A stretch of DNA of 64,000 nt from DASQFI01 sp035633215. GTDB taxonomy: Bacteria > Acidobacteriota > Vicinamibacteria > Vicinamibacterales > SCN-69-37. How positions within the stretch are numbered: position 1 is the stretch's first letter; each line of letters starts with the position of its first letter. Below are positions 16,841-26,154 of the stretch, piece after piece. The position numbers and the translations under genes are program-made. The notes under the pieces were generated by a model. That model was given only the letters and a program-made list of their open reading frames with translations. It had not been told where the DNA came from and ran no database searches. The stretch is taken from positions 1-64,000 of the forward strand of contig DASQFI010000016.1 of assembly GCA_035633215.1 (NCBI GenBank), written 5' to 3'.

Positions 16841-17568
16841 AGCGAAAGTATAGGGGACGGGTCAAACTCCCGTCCCCATTTGCCGTACGTCAACCCAGCG
16901 ATGATGTCGTAGGCCGCGTGCACGATCATTGGGACGTACAGCGACCCGCTGACCCAGACCAGCGCCTGAAAGCCGAGCCCGAAGAGCACGATGATCCCGG
17001 CCGACTTCCAGCCCTGGGTGAGGTGCGCGGCGCCGAACATCACGGCACAGAGCAACACGGCAAGCCAGGGGGATCCGACCATCGCGGCAAGGAGCGTGGA
17101 CTGAACACCACGCCATGTGATCTCCTCGCTGATGCCGGCGAGTACCGAGACCGCCAGCCACCAGTTCCGCTCCGCTGGCGTCTGGGGCATGAATAACTGC
17201 ACGACCCGCTTGCGTTGCGCCACCGCTTTCCGCCACCGCGGGCGCATCAGCAGGACCGCGAGGGCGCAGAGCGCCGCACCCACCGGCAGCGAGAACAGGA
17301 TTCGGCGGACGTCGCCGTGAAACAGCGACAGGTGATGATTCTCGGCCGTCAGGAGCGACAGGCTGCCGAACAGAATCAGCATCACCGACGTCGCGCGAAA
17401 GTGCTTCAGCCGGTTGATGGCCGGCGCCTCGGCCTGGGCCAGTTTCTGCCGGCCGCGCAACGCCAGCAGCGGGACGACCACCGCAAAGATGAAGACGTGG
17501 TACCACCCGAGCAGGGTGACCCAGTGGACCTGATCGACAAGGGGGGTCACCTTAATCAGCATCCGCAC
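16816..17568 (-). CDS. CPBP-family intramembrane metalloprotease
   Basis: Also called the Abi/CAAX prenyl protease type. The 250-residue polytopic protein has the conserved EE pair at 148-149 (GISEEITWRG), FGAAH with His182, and the last motif IVHAAYDI (His217, Asp221). These are the metal-site residues of the family. Seven to eight hydrophobic segments are visible. Members process prenylated proteins or peptides, or act in bacteriocin self-immunity; the substrate here is unknown. It is nested in the signalling operon and overlaps both neighbours (17 bp with the kinase, 25 bp with the next gene). Confidence 0.85.
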   Translation of the reverse strand: MRMLIKVTPLVDQVHWVTLLGWYHVFIFAVVVPLLALRGRQKLAQAEAPAINRLKHFRATSVMLILFGSLSLLTAENHHLSLFHGDVRRILFSLPVGAALCALAVLLMRPRWRKAVAQRKRVVQLFMPQTPAERNWWLAVSVLAGISEEITWRGVQSTLLAAMVGSPWLAVLLCAVMFGAAHLTQGWKSAGIIVLFGLGFQALVWVSGSLYVPMIVHAAYDIIAGLTYGKWGREFDPSPILSLWPTRTTS

Positions 17569-20047
17569 CGCGCTCGCTGGCGGGCGCGCGCCATTCGGCG
17601 ACGAACGTTCCGTCCACGTGCGCGAAGTTCACGTCGCGCCATTCGAACAGCGTGCCCAGCCGCTTCAGGATTGCCAGGCCGCCGTACGCTTCGCCGCGCG
17701 GCTCGTGGGCTGGCGAGGCGCTCTCGTTCTCGACGCGAAAGACGACTTCCTTCCTGACGCGATCGCCGCGAATCGTGACGACCGGCACCGTGCCGGGCCG
17801 GCCGTGGCGCACGGCGTTGGCCAGCACTTCGCTGAGGAACAGCCCGAATCCCCCGCGCACCGGACACACGAGCTCGAACGACGCGGGCCAGTCGAGGCAG
17901 GTGTCGAGCACCCGTCCGTCCGCCGGCCGGGCCGCGAGCGTGCCGTTGTCCCAATGAAGCCGCGCGCGGAGCTCGCGGTCGTCGCGCACGCGACGGAAAA
18001 TCGCCTCGAACCGCGCGACCGTCACGCGGCACTGCTCCGCGTCGACGACGCTGTCCCGATCGAGAGGCGGCGCGGCATCCCAGTGATCGAGCAGCCACGA
18101 GGCGACCGTGAGCCGTCGTTCCAGATACTCCGCGAGCCACATCGTCAGCTCGCGCGTGTCCACATCCTGCTGGGGGTGGCTGAGGCAGTGCTCGAGCACG
18201 CGCGCGAGCGTCGCGACCCCGTGCGACAGGAGCCCCGCGAGCCGGCGCCGTTCGTCCCGGTGCGCGTCCCGCTCGAGATCTTCCGCCAGCAGCGCCAGGT
18301 CGGCATCGGGCTCCAGCACGAACAGCACGCCCAGACGATGCCGTTCGTCGGCGGCAAGCGCTTCGATGGGCGCGGTCACCGCGACAGATCGCACGATCGC
18401 GTACCGCTGCTGGATCTCACCGCGGTCATCGCGAACCGCGACCGGCACGCCGTACGCGCGCCGGGGCTGCGGGCCGGCGGCCTGCATCTTCTGGTAGTGC
18501 GCGCGCGCCCGATCGTCGGGCCACACGAGATCCGCGAAGCGCCCACCGGCCCGAATGCCGATCGTCTCCGCCGCGCGGTTCGACGAGACGATCGCGTCCG
18601 TGTTCGGATCGACGACGACGAGCGGCACCTGCATGGTGTTGAGGAGGTTCTGTTTTTCGGCAAGCGCCTGCTGTGACTTCTGCCGTTCGTCCTCGGCGCG
18701 CCGCCGGTTCAGCTCGAAGCCGGCGAGGAGCAGGGCGAGCAACCCGGCGAGCGCTACGACCGCCGCAACTGGAAACGCCGGTGCGGTCTGGGGGAACAGC
18801 ATCAGCAGCCACGTCGCTTCCGACACCTGGAACGCGGCGAGTGCTCCGGCACCGTCGACGAGCCCGTGTCTCACGGGCGACGTGTGGTCGCTGGGCGCAG
18901 TCTGGCGATCGCGCGAGGCGAGCGAGGCTGTCGCCGATCGCAACGCGGCAGAGGCGCCGGACGGGAGCGCGGCATCGAACGATGCCCAGGACGCCGGCGT
19001 GCCGTCGGCCACCTGCACCGCGGCGCCGCTGATCGGAACGTCGACACTTGCGGCGAATCGCTGCCAGTCGATCTCGAACGCGAGGTCCAGCGCGGCGACA
19101 ACATGGTGACCATTTGGCGCGATCAACGGCTGCGTGATCGTCGAGACGAGACCGCGGCCGCCGAGATCGAGATAGAAGCCGGAGTACGCGCCGGCGTTGG
19201 GGATGCCCGCCGCGGAGGGCGCGCCTCCACGAAAGAAAAACTCTTCCGGCGCAAACGTCGGCAGGCCGGGGCGGGCACTCAGGAGGGCGAGCTCGCGCTC
19301 GGCGGCCGATCGGGACGAGATTTCCGGGGTACTGAGACCTCCCAGACCTGACAAAGCCCCGACATCGGTGGGGCGCTCCCATGGCGCGGAGATCAGCGTG
19401 CCGTCTTCGGAAACCACATACAGCCGAACCGGATGCGGAGACCGGTGTCCCGGCAGGGTCGGCAGCGGATGGCTGATGAGATCGCGATCAATTTTTTCGG
19501 TGGCCCCAGCGAGAAGCACCGTCGCCCATCGGATGGTGCCGTCGGAGGCTTCGCGTTCCGCGTTCACGGCGGATTCGAGCGCGCGGCGACGCGTGACGAC
19601 CAAGGTGCGCCCGTCGAAGATGACGAGACGCTGGCTTCTCAGCGATGCCGCCCCGCCAGACGCCGGATCGCCGAGCCATCGCACCCGGCTGGCTGCCGCC
19701 GGATCGACGTCGGGCGCGCGAATCGCGTCGCGCGCCCGTTCGAGCGGCGCGGGCACGCCGTCCGACGCGGTTGCGAACTGCCGATAGAGCCGCGCGCGCC
19801 CGTCGTCCAGGTGCCACGCGTAGCGCTCGAGCTCACGCTGGAGCCAGGCCATCGCGCCCGGCGCTTCGGTGGGTCGCGGCGGCATGCGCTGGCCCACCAG
19901 ATCGAACAGCGCGCCCGCGCGCGCCTCACCCGACCGCTCGTGCCACGCGATCCAGATCGCGCGCGCCGTGAAGAGTGCCAGCGCGACGAACAACGCGACG
20001 CCGGCATAGAGCACCGCCGTTCGGCGAGACAGTAAAGTAGACCGCAT
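17552..20047 (-). CDS. Membrane sensor histidine kinase-like protein
   Basis: The 831-residue protein has an N-terminal membrane helix (about 10-32), a large extracytoplasmic sensing domain (about 35-420), a second helix (about 424-445), a short coiled coil, a PAS domain (NTMQVPLVVVDPNTDAIV), a helical region with His about 607 in LLSHGVATLARVL, and an ATPase domain with the N-box EVLANAVRHG (about 739). The dimerisation helix and G boxes differ from classical kinases, so activity is likely but not certain. No receiver gene is adjacent; the operon instead ends in an AraC regulator. The ATG at 20047 shares bases with the divergent start at 20046. Confidence 0.8.
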   Translation of the reverse strand: MRSTLLSRRTAVLYAGVALFVALALFTARAIWIAWHERSGEARAGALFDLVGQRMPPRPTEAPGAMAWLQRELERYAWHLDDGRARLYRQFATASDGVPAPLERARDAIRAPDVDPAAASRVRWLGDPASGGAASLRSQRLVIFDGRTLVVTRRRALESAVNAEREASDGTIRWATVLLAGATEKIDRDLISHPLPTLPGHRSPHPVRLYVVSEDGTLISAPWERPTDVGALSGLGGLSTPEISSRSAAERELALLSARPGLPTFAPEEFFFRGGAPSAAGIPNAGAYSGFYLDLGGRGLVSTITQPLIAPNGHHVVAALDLAFEIDWQRFAASVDVPISGAAVQVADGTPASWASFDAALPSGASAALRSATASLASRDRQTAPSDHTSPVRHGLVDGAGALAAFQVSEATWLLMLFPQTAPAFPVAAVVALAGLLALLLAGFELNRRRAEDERQKSQQALAEKQNLLNTMQVPLVVVDPNTDAIVSSNRAAETIGIRAGGRFADLVWPDDRARAHYQKMQAAGPQPRRAYGVPVAVRDDRGEIQQRYAIVRSVAVTAPIEALAADERHRLGVLFVLEPDADLALLAEDLERDAHRDERRRLAGLLSHGVATLARVLEHCLSHPQQDVDTRELTMWLAEYLERRLTVASWLLDHWDAAPPLDRDSVVDAEQCRVTVARFEAIFRRVRDDRELRARLHWDNGTLAARPADGRVLDTCLDWPASFELVCPVRGGFGLFLSEVLANAVRHGRPGTVPVVTIRGDRVRKEVVFRVENESASPAHEPRGEAYGGLAILKRLGTLFEWRDVNFAHVDGTFVAEWRAPASERGADAD
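20033..20038 (+). promoter_or_regulatory. Candidate -10 for the gene at 20046
   Basis: TAAAGT lies seven bases before the ATG at 20046. It lies inside the first codons of the divergent kinase gene, so transcription here would be leaderless or start inside the opposing gene. Confidence 0.3.
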
Positions 20048-21098
20048 GGCGTGGCTCGACGAGCCGGGCTTCGAGCGGCGTCCGCTCGTGTTCGTGGAGG
20101 ACCACTTGTACCACACGGCCGAGCTGCTCGCGGCCGTCGCCGCGGTCCGTCCCGAGCTGATCGCGTGCACGACCGCGGTCGGCATCGATCGGCCCGGGCC
20201 GGATACGGACGCGACCATCGCGGAGTGGCGCACGCGTCATCCGGCGCTGCAGATCGTCGCGCCGCTCGGCGGTCACGGCGACGAGACATCCGCGTCTCCG
20301 TTCGTGCGCGTGCTCGAACCAGCGGACACGGCCGACGCCGCGGCATTCGCCAGACTCGTCGCGCGCCTGTTGCGGCCGGGCGGCGTGCTCATCCAGGATG
20401 TGCAGCTCAGCACGCTGCCGTTCGTGCCCGCGGAACGCTGGTGGGAGTCGATCTACGTCGCGGCGACGGTTCGCGGCATGTTCCCGGCCCGGCCGCCCAT
20501 CGTCCGGTTTCTCTCGAACAAGCGCGGTTACAGCGCGACGTTTGGCCGCGATCTGCTCGACGCCGGTTTCGATCCGCGCGAAGTGATGGACAAATCCGCA
20601 CTGCGCGACGTCGTGGTGCCGACCGTCGCCTCGCTGTTCGATCGAGCGTTCTCCAAGGTGCTCGACGCACGGCTGCCGCCGGGGCGGAAGACGTCATGGC
20701 CGATCGGCGAGTCCGACGTCGACCGTCGCGAGATCGAGGACGTGCTGGATCTGGTGCTGTGGTCGTCTGGATCAGGACTCGAGTTGGGCGGCAGGATCGT
20801 CAGCGGATCGGCCGGTCGCATCACCTTCCGGACGGCCTCCCCCGAGGCGGACACATGGAAGCACCTCCTCGAAGACGCGCTCGCCGAAGGCACGGGCCTG
20901 CCAGTCGTCGACGTCGGCAGCCGGATCGGTCCCGCCTCGGCCGAGCGTGCCGAGCTGACCAATCTGGCCGCACGGCACTTTCACACGCTGCGCGGACGCC
21001 TGCGATCGGCGGACGCCATCGCCACCGTCAACCACGCGTACCGGCTGAACGACACGCTGCGCGTCGGCTCGATCCGGCCGTCACCCCACCTCCGCTGA
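20046..21098 (+). CDS. Unknown protein with a methyltransferase-like segment
   Basis: I do not recognise the family. The 350-residue soluble protein has a Rossmann-like N-terminal half with LLRPGGVLIQDVQL at about 112-125, which resembles the post-II region of SAM methyltransferases, but no clear glycine-rich motif I is present. The C-terminal half is Arg- and Asp-rich with no motif. It faces the signalling operon head to head, the two ATG codons overlapping in a CATG at 20045-20048, so the two transcription units cannot both have ordinary leaders without overlapping. A role in the same pathway is a guess from position. Confidence 0.6.
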   Translation: MAWLDEPGFERRPLVFVEDHLYHTAELLAAVAAVRPELIACTTAVGIDRPGPDTDATIAEWRTRHPALQIVAPLGGHGDETSASPFVRVLEPADTADAAAFARLVARLLRPGGVLIQDVQLSTLPFVPAERWWESIYVAATVRGMFPARPPIVRFLSNKRGYSATFGRDLLDAGFDPREVMDKSALRDVVVPTVASLFDRAFSKVLDARLPPGRKTSWPIGESDVDRREIEDVLDLVLWSSGSGLELGGRIVSGSAGRITFRTASPEADTWKHLLEDALAEGTGLPVVDVGSRIGPASAERAELTNLAARHFHTLRGRLRSADAIATVNHAYRLNDTLRVGSIRPSPHLR

Positions 21099-21167
21099 CC
21101 TTCGTCCGGACCTGACACGAGCCGAAGGTCCGGGAATAGCCCGGGCGCGGACGAGACGGTAGCGTCC
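21097..21167 (+). promoter_or_regulatory. Three-hairpin leader before the amino-acid permease
   Basis: The gap before the permease holds three consecutive stems. GACCTTCG (21097-21104) pairs with CGAAGGTC (21123-21130). CCGGG-AATAG-CCCGG spans 21130-21144. GGACG (21149-21153) pairs with CGTCC (21163-21167), ending five bases before the ATG. The last stem occupies the ribosome-binding position. This could be an attenuator, a translational control element, or a terminator of the upstream gene. Confidence 0.4.
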
Positions 21168-21172
21168 ACGCC

Positions 21173-22639
21173 ATGTCTCTCTTCCGAACCAAGCCGCTTC
21201 ACGTCCTGATGGCCTCGGCCGAATCGACGCACGGCCTGCGCCGGGTGCTCGGCCCGATGAATCTGATCTCGCTCGGTATCGGCGCGATCATCGGCACCGG
21301 CATCTTCGTCCTGACCGGCCAGGCGGCGGCGATGAACGCCGGACCGGCGATCGTCATTTCCATGGTCATCGCCGGCGTCGTCAGCACGCTCGCGGCGCTG
21401 TGTTATGCGGAGTTCGCCTCATCGGTGCCGATCGCGGGCTCGGCCTACACGTACGCCTACGCGACGCTCGGCGAGTTCGTCGCGTGGGTCATCGGCTGGG
21501 ACCTGATCCTGGAGTACGCGCTGGGCGCGGCCACGGTCGCCGTGGGCTGGTCCGGCAACGTCACGAGCCTGCTTGCGGACTTCGGTATGCACTTTCCCGC
21601 GGCGATCAGCGCGGCGCCCGGCACGATCGTGCGACTGGCCGATGGCGGGACCGCGACGGCCGTGTTCAATCTGCCGGCGGTTCTGATCGCGTTGTTCGTC
21701 ACGGCCCTGCTCGTGCGCGGGGTGCAGGAATCGGCCACGGTGAACGCGGTCGTCGTCGCGATCAAAGTGGCGATCATCCTGCTCGTCATCGTGGCCGGCG
21801 CGGCGTTCGTCCGGCCGGAAAACTACGTGCCGTTCATTCCGCCGAACACCGGGGCGTTCGGCAAGTACGGCTGGTCGGGCATCTTCCGCGGCGCCGCCGT
21901 CATCTTCTTTGCGTACATCGGCTTCGACGCGGTCTCGACCGCGGCGCAGGAGGCGCGCAACCCGCAGCGCGACATGCCGCGAGGCATTCTCGGGTCGCTC
22001 GCGATTTGCACGGTCCTCTACATCGCGGTCTCGCTGGTCATGGTGGGACTCGTGCCGTACACGAACCTCGGCGGACCGGCGCCGATGGCCGTCGCGGTCG
22101 ATCACGCGCGCGAGGCGGCGGCCGGCACGGTCTGGAGCGGGCTCATGAGCGCGATGGCGACGCTCGTGAAGATCGGGATCGTGGCCGGACTGACGTCCAC
22201 GATCGTCGTCCAGATCCTCGCGCAGCCGCGGATCTTCATGGCGATGGCGAAGGACGGTCTGCTGCCCGCGTGGGCCGCGAAGATTCATCCGAGATTCGGC
22301 ACGCCGCACCTCACGACGATCGTCACCGGCCTCATCGTCGCCGTGGCGGCCGGTTTCACGCCGATCAGCGTCCTCGGCAACCTCGTCAGCATCGGCACGC
22401 TCTTCGCGTTCGTGATCGTCTCGATTGGCGTCCTCGTGTTGCGCCGCACGCAGCCGAATCTGCCCCGGCCGTTCCGCACGCCCTGGGTGCCGTTCGTGCC
22501 GATTGCGTCCGCGCTCGTCTCGCTGTTCCTCATGGCGAGCCTGCCGCTCGCCACGTGGGAGCGGCTGGGCATCTGGATGGCGATCGGCGTCGCCATCTAT
22601 TTCTTATATGGGCGCGGGCGCGCGCTGGTCGGGCAATGA
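21173..22639 (+). CDS. APC-superfamily amino acid permease (CAT-like)
   Basis: A 488-residue inner-membrane transporter with about 12 or more helices. It shows the first-helix signature LGIGAIIGTGIFVLTG, the GSAYTYAYATLGEFVAWVIGWDLILEY-type region of the cationic amino acid transporter group (helix 3), and FFAYIGFDAVSTAAQEARNP in helix 6. Substrates are probably cationic or neutral amino acids. The N-terminal LRRVLGPMNLISL loop is typical. It is preceded by a compact hairpin-rich leader and followed six bases after its stop by the 84-bp GC-rich repeat. Confidence 0.9.
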   Translation: MSLFRTKPLHVLMASAESTHGLRRVLGPMNLISLGIGAIIGTGIFVLTGQAAAMNAGPAIVISMVIAGVVSTLAALCYAEFASSVPIAGSAYTYAYATLGEFVAWVIGWDLILEYALGAATVAVGWSGNVTSLLADFGMHFPAAISAAPGTIVRLADGGTATAVFNLPAVLIALFVTALLVRGVQESATVNAVVVAIKVAIILLVIVAGAAFVRPENYVPFIPPNTGAFGKYGWSGIFRGAAVIFFAYIGFDAVSTAAQEARNPQRDMPRGILGSLAICTVLYIAVSLVMVGLVPYTNLGGPAPMAVAVDHAREAAAGTVWSGLMSAMATLVKIGIVAGLTSTIVVQILAQPRIFMAMAKDGLLPAWAAKIHPRFGTPHLTTIVTGLIVAVAAGFTPISVLGNLVSIGTLFAFVIVSIGVLVLRRTQPNLPRPFRTPWVPFVPIASALVSLFLMASLPLATWERLGIWMAIGVAIYFLYGRGRALVGQ

Positions 22640-22645
22640 GAGACT

Positions 22646-22729
22646 GCGCCCGCGGCCCGCGCGAGGATAGCGAGTCTCCGAGCGCCGGAGCGCGCGCGAG
22701 CGGGGGTGGGGCCCCGCGAGCACTGAATA
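22646..22729 (+). repeat. 84-bp GC-rich dispersed repeat, copy 1
   Basis: Starting GCGCCCGCGGCCCGCGCGAG and ending CACTGAATA, it matches the reverse complement of 56802-56885 with about four differences in 84 bases by eye. In both places it begins right behind the stop codon of a gene in the same orientation. A 3'-end or terminator-like role is plausible. The remaining bases to 22754 hold no other feature. Confidence 0.85.
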
Positions 22730-22754
22730 CTGAATAAAGACGACAGACTCCTGC

Positions 22755-23594
22755 GTGATATCGTTGGAGGGTTTGGGGACTGGCGGAGTGGCCGATCAGT
22801 ACGCCGTACCCGTGCGCCGCTTCGGCGAGACCGCGCGAACCGATGCGTGGTGGCTGCAACCGCTGGCCGTCTTCGTCGGGCTGGCGAGCTTCCTCCTCTA
22901 TTCGACCTGGGCGATGTTCCAGCCGCTGTCGTACGCCGAGTACGGGCCGTACCTCTCGCCGATGTTCTCGCCGCTGCTCTTTGGCACGTCGCCGCACGCA
23001 TGGTTTGGCGGTCCCGACGTCCCGACCTGGTGGCCGACGTTCCTGCCGTATTCGGCCGCGGTCCTCGTCCTCTGGATGCCCGGCGGCTTCCGGGTCACGT
23101 GCTATTACTATCGCGGCGCTTACTACAAGTCGTTCTGGGCTGATCCGCCGGCCTGCACGGTCGGCGAGCCGCGCAAGAAGTATCTCGGCGAGCGGTGGTT
23201 CCCGCTCGTCATGCAGAACATCCATCGGTACTTTCTGTACTTCGCGCTCGCGTTTCTCTTCATCCTCGCGCACGACGTCTGGAAGGCGCTGTGGTTTCCG
23301 GCCGCGGGCGGCGGCACGGAGTTCGGCATCGGCGTCGGCACGCTGGTGCTGGCCACCAACACGATTCTCCTGGGCGGCTACACGTTCGGCTGCCATTCCC
23401 TGCGCCACCTGGTGGGGGGCGTCCTCGACCGGATGTCGAACCGGCCCGCGCGCCGGACCGCGTACGTCTGCGTGAGCGCATTCAATCGCGCGCACATGCG
23501 CTGGGCCTGGGCCAGTCTCGTGATGGTGCTGTTCGCCGACGTCTACGTGCGGCTCTGCGCCATGGGAATCTGGACCGATTTTCGGATCGTGTAG
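22755..23594 (+). CDS. sdhC: Succinate dehydrogenase membrane anchor (cytochrome b-like)
   Basis: The membrane subunit anchors the SdhA/SdhB catalytic part and passes electrons to quinone. About five helices are visible. Histidines placed to ligate heme occur in NIHRYFLYF and CHSLRHLVGG. At 279 residues it is longer than proteobacterial SdhC and resembles the single, five-helix anchors of Acidobacteria and Actinobacteria. The start is uncertain: GTG at 22755 gives 279 residues, while GTG at 22788, after a GGGGA sequence, gives a protein starting MADQYAVPV. Its stop overlaps the sdhA start (TAGTG). Confidence 0.85.
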   Translation: MISLEGLGTGGVADQYAVPVRRFGETARTDAWWLQPLAVFVGLASFLLYSTWAMFQPLSYAEYGPYLSPMFSPLLFGTSPHAWFGGPDVPTWWPTFLPYSAAVLVLWMPGGFRVTCYYYRGAYYKSFWADPPACTVGEPRKKYLGERWFPLVMQNIHRYFLYFALAFLFILAHDVWKALWFPAAGGGTEFGIGVGTLVLATNTILLGGYTFGCHSLRHLVGGVLDRMSNRPARRTAYVCVSAFNRAHMRWAWASLVMVLFADVYVRLCAMGIWTDFRIV

Positions 23595-25405
23595 TGGATT
23601 ACCCCGTCATCGAACATGACGTGCTCGTCATCGGCGCCGGCGGCGCCGGGCTGCGCGCGGCCATCGAAGCGTCAGTCCAGGGGACGCGCGTCGCCCTGAT
23701 CACGAAGTCGCTGCTCGGCAAGGCGCATACGGTCATGGCCGAGGGCGGCATGGCTGCCGCGCTCGCCAACGTGGACGACCGCGACAGCTGGCGCGTCCAT
23801 TTCGCCGACACGATGCGCGGCGGACAGTACCTGAACAACTTCCGGATGGCCGAGATCCACGCGAAAGAGGCGCCCGATCGCGTACGCGAGCTGGAAGCGT
23901 GGGGGGCGGTGTTCGATCGCACCGCCGACGGCCGGATTCTGCAGCGGAACTTCGGCGGGCACCGGTATCCGCGCCTCGCGCACGTGGGCGACCGGACCGG
24001 CCTCGAGATGATCCGCACGCTCCAGGACTACGGCGTCCATCGCGGCATCGACGTCTACATGGAGCACACCATCATCTCGCTCCTCACGGACGATGGCCGG
24101 GTCGCGGGCGCGATTGGGTACGACCGCGAGCGCGGACGATTCAAGGTGTTTCGCGCCAGGGCGACGGTCATGGCGACCGGCGGTCTCGGCCGCGCGTTTC
24201 GCATTACGAGCAACAGCTGGGAGTACACCGGCGACGGATACGCGCTCGCGTACGACGCCGGCGCGGCGCTCCAGGACATGGAGTTCGTCCAGTTCCATCC
24301 GACCGGCATGGTCTGGCCGCCGAGCGTGCAGGGCATTCTCGTGACCGAAGCCGTGCGCGGTGAAGGCGGCATCCTGCTCAACAAGGACGGCCGTCGATTC
24401 ATGTTCGACGACATCCCGGACAACTACAAGAACCAGACGGCGAGCGACGAGGAGGAAGGCTGGCGGTACACGCAGGGCGACAAGTCCGCGCGCCGGCCGC
24501 CCGAGCTCCTCACGCGCGATCACGTCGCGCGCTGCATCGTGCGCGAGATCAAGGCCGGCCGTGGCAGCCCGCACGACGGCGTGTTCCTCGACATCGCCTG
24601 GATCAAACGCCAGCTCCCGAACGCCGCCGACCACATCAAGGCCAAGCTGCCCAGCATGTACCACCAGTTCAAGCAGTTGGCCGACATCGACATCACCGAG
24701 CAGCCGATGGAAGTGGGCCCGACGACGCACTACACGATGGGCGGCATCCGGGTGGACGGCGAGACGCAGATGTCCACGCTGCCGGGGCTGTTTGCCGCGG
24801 GAGAGGCGGCGGCCGGCCTGCACGGCGCCAACCGTCTCGGCGGCAACTCGCTCTCGGATCTGCTCGTCTTCGGCAAACGCGCGGGCGAGTACGCGGCGCA
24901 GTTCTCGAAGCAGAATGGCGCCGCGCGGATTGATCCGGCACAGGTGGACGCGGCCGCCAAGCGCGCGCTGGGGCCGTTCGAGCGCGGCGCGTCGGGGGAG
25001 AATCCCTACGCCATCCAGCACGATCTCCAGGTCGCGATGCAACAGCTCGTGGGAATCGTCCGCCAGGAATCGGAGATGCAGGAAGCGCTCGAACGGCTGA
25101 AGGCCCTGCGCGCGCGCGCGGATCTCACCGGTGTCGGCGGCAACCGCGAGTACAACAACGGCTGGCACACGGCCCTCGACCTCGGCAATCTCCTCACCGT
25201 CTCCGAAACCATCACGCGCGCGGGGCTCGAGCGCAAAGAGAGCCGCGGCGCGCACTTCCGTGACGACTTTCCGTCGAAGGTCGACGCGTTCAGCAAGCTC
25301 AACCTGGTCATCGAGCGTGATGCCGACGGCGCGATGCGCCTGACGCGCGCGCCGGTCGCCGACCTGCCGCCGGAGCTGCAGCAGGTCGTCGAGGAGAACA
25401 AGTAG
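23594..25405 (+). CDS. sdhA: Succinate dehydrogenase flavoprotein subunit
   Basis: SdhA oxidises succinate to fumarate using covalent FAD, linking the TCA cycle to respiration. The GTG start at 23594 gives 603 residues. The FAD dinucleotide motif is VLVIGAGGAGLRAAIEAS; the flavinylation/active region includes GKAHTVMAEGGMAAAL, and further motifs are QFHPTGMVWPP and GLHGANRLGGNSLSDLLVFG. The usual His of the HTVxAxGG motif is present. It lies between sdhC (overlapping) and sdhB (two bases apart), so the three form one operon. Confidence 0.95.
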   Translation: MDYPVIEHDVLVIGAGGAGLRAAIEASVQGTRVALITKSLLGKAHTVMAEGGMAAALANVDDRDSWRVHFADTMRGGQYLNNFRMAEIHAKEAPDRVRELEAWGAVFDRTADGRILQRNFGGHRYPRLAHVGDRTGLEMIRTLQDYGVHRGIDVYMEHTIISLLTDDGRVAGAIGYDRERGRFKVFRARATVMATGGLGRAFRITSNSWEYTGDGYALAYDAGAALQDMEFVQFHPTGMVWPPSVQGILVTEAVRGEGGILLNKDGRRFMFDDIPDNYKNQTASDEEEGWRYTQGDKSARRPPELLTRDHVARCIVREIKAGRGSPHDGVFLDIAWIKRQLPNAADHIKAKLPSMYHQFKQLADIDITEQPMEVGPTTHYTMGGIRVDGETQMSTLPGLFAAGEAAAGLHGANRLGGNSLSDLLVFGKRAGEYAAQFSKQNGAARIDPAQVDAAAKRALGPFERGASGENPYAIQHDLQVAMQQLVGIVRQESEMQEALERLKALRARADLTGVGGNREYNNGWHTALDLGNLLTVSETITRAGLERKESRGAHFRDDFPSKVDAFSKLNLVIERDADGAMRLTRAPVADLPPELQQVVEENK

Positions 25406-25407
25406 CC

Positions 25408-26154
25408 ATGGCCACACAGACATTCCAGATTTGGCGGGGTCAGGGTGGACAGGGCCGCTTTCAGGAGTACCGCGCCGAGGTGAGCGAAGGCATGGTCGTG
25501 CTCGATGCCGTCCACGCCATCCAGGCGAAGCAGGCGACGGATCTCGCCTGCCGCTGGAACTGCAAGGCGGGCAAATGCGGCTCCTGCTCGGCGGAGATCA
25601 ACGGCCAGCCGAAGCTGATGTGCATGACGCGGCTGAACGAGCTGCCGGCCGACAAGCCCATCACCGTCGAGCCGCTCCGCGCGTTTCCGCACCTCAAGGA
25701 CCTCGTCACCGACGTGTCGTGGAACTACGAGGTCAAGAAAAAAATCAAGCCGTTCACGCCGCGGCCGCCCGACGCGCCCGACGGCACCTGGCGCATGGCG
25801 CAGTCGGATATCGACCGCGTGCAGGAATTCCGCAAGTGCATCGAGTGCTTTCTCTGCCAGGACGTGTGTCACGTCTTACGTGACCATCAGAAGCACTCGG
25901 AATTCATCGGCCCGCGCTTCTACGTGCACGTGGCGGCGCTCGAGATGCACCCGCTCGACACCGCCGACCGTCTGCCCGCGCTCAAGGAACAGTTCGGCAT
26001 CGGCTACTGCAACATCACGAAGTGCTGTACGAAGGTCTGCCCGGAGTCGATCGCCATCACCGACAACGCGATCATCCCGCTCAAGGAACGCGTCGTTGAT
26101 CGGTTCTACGATCCGATCACGAAGCTGCTGAGAGTCATTACCGGAAAGGCGTAA
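25408..26154 (+). CDS. sdhB: Succinate dehydrogenase iron-sulfur subunit
   Basis: SdhB carries electrons from FAD to the membrane anchor. The N-terminal ferredoxin-like domain has CxxxCxxxxCxxC at Cys48, 52, 57, 60 and Cys72 for the [2Fe-2S] centre. The C-terminal domain has CIECFLCQDVC (Cys144, 147, 150, 154) and CNITKCCTKVCPE (Cys201-211) for the other two clusters. The 248-residue length is normal. It completes sdhCAB; no sdhD is present, in keeping with a single large anchor. Confidence 0.94.
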   Translation: MATQTFQIWRGQGGQGRFQEYRAEVSEGMVVLDAVHAIQAKQATDLACRWNCKAGKCGSCSAEINGQPKLMCMTRLNELPADKPITVEPLRAFPHLKDLVTDVSWNYEVKKKIKPFTPRPPDAPDGTWRMAQSDIDRVQEFRKCIECFLCQDVCHVLRDHQKHSEFIGPRFYVHVAALEMHPLDTADRLPALKEQFGIGYCNITKCCTKVCPESIAITDNAIIPLKERVVDRFYDPITKLLRVITGKA

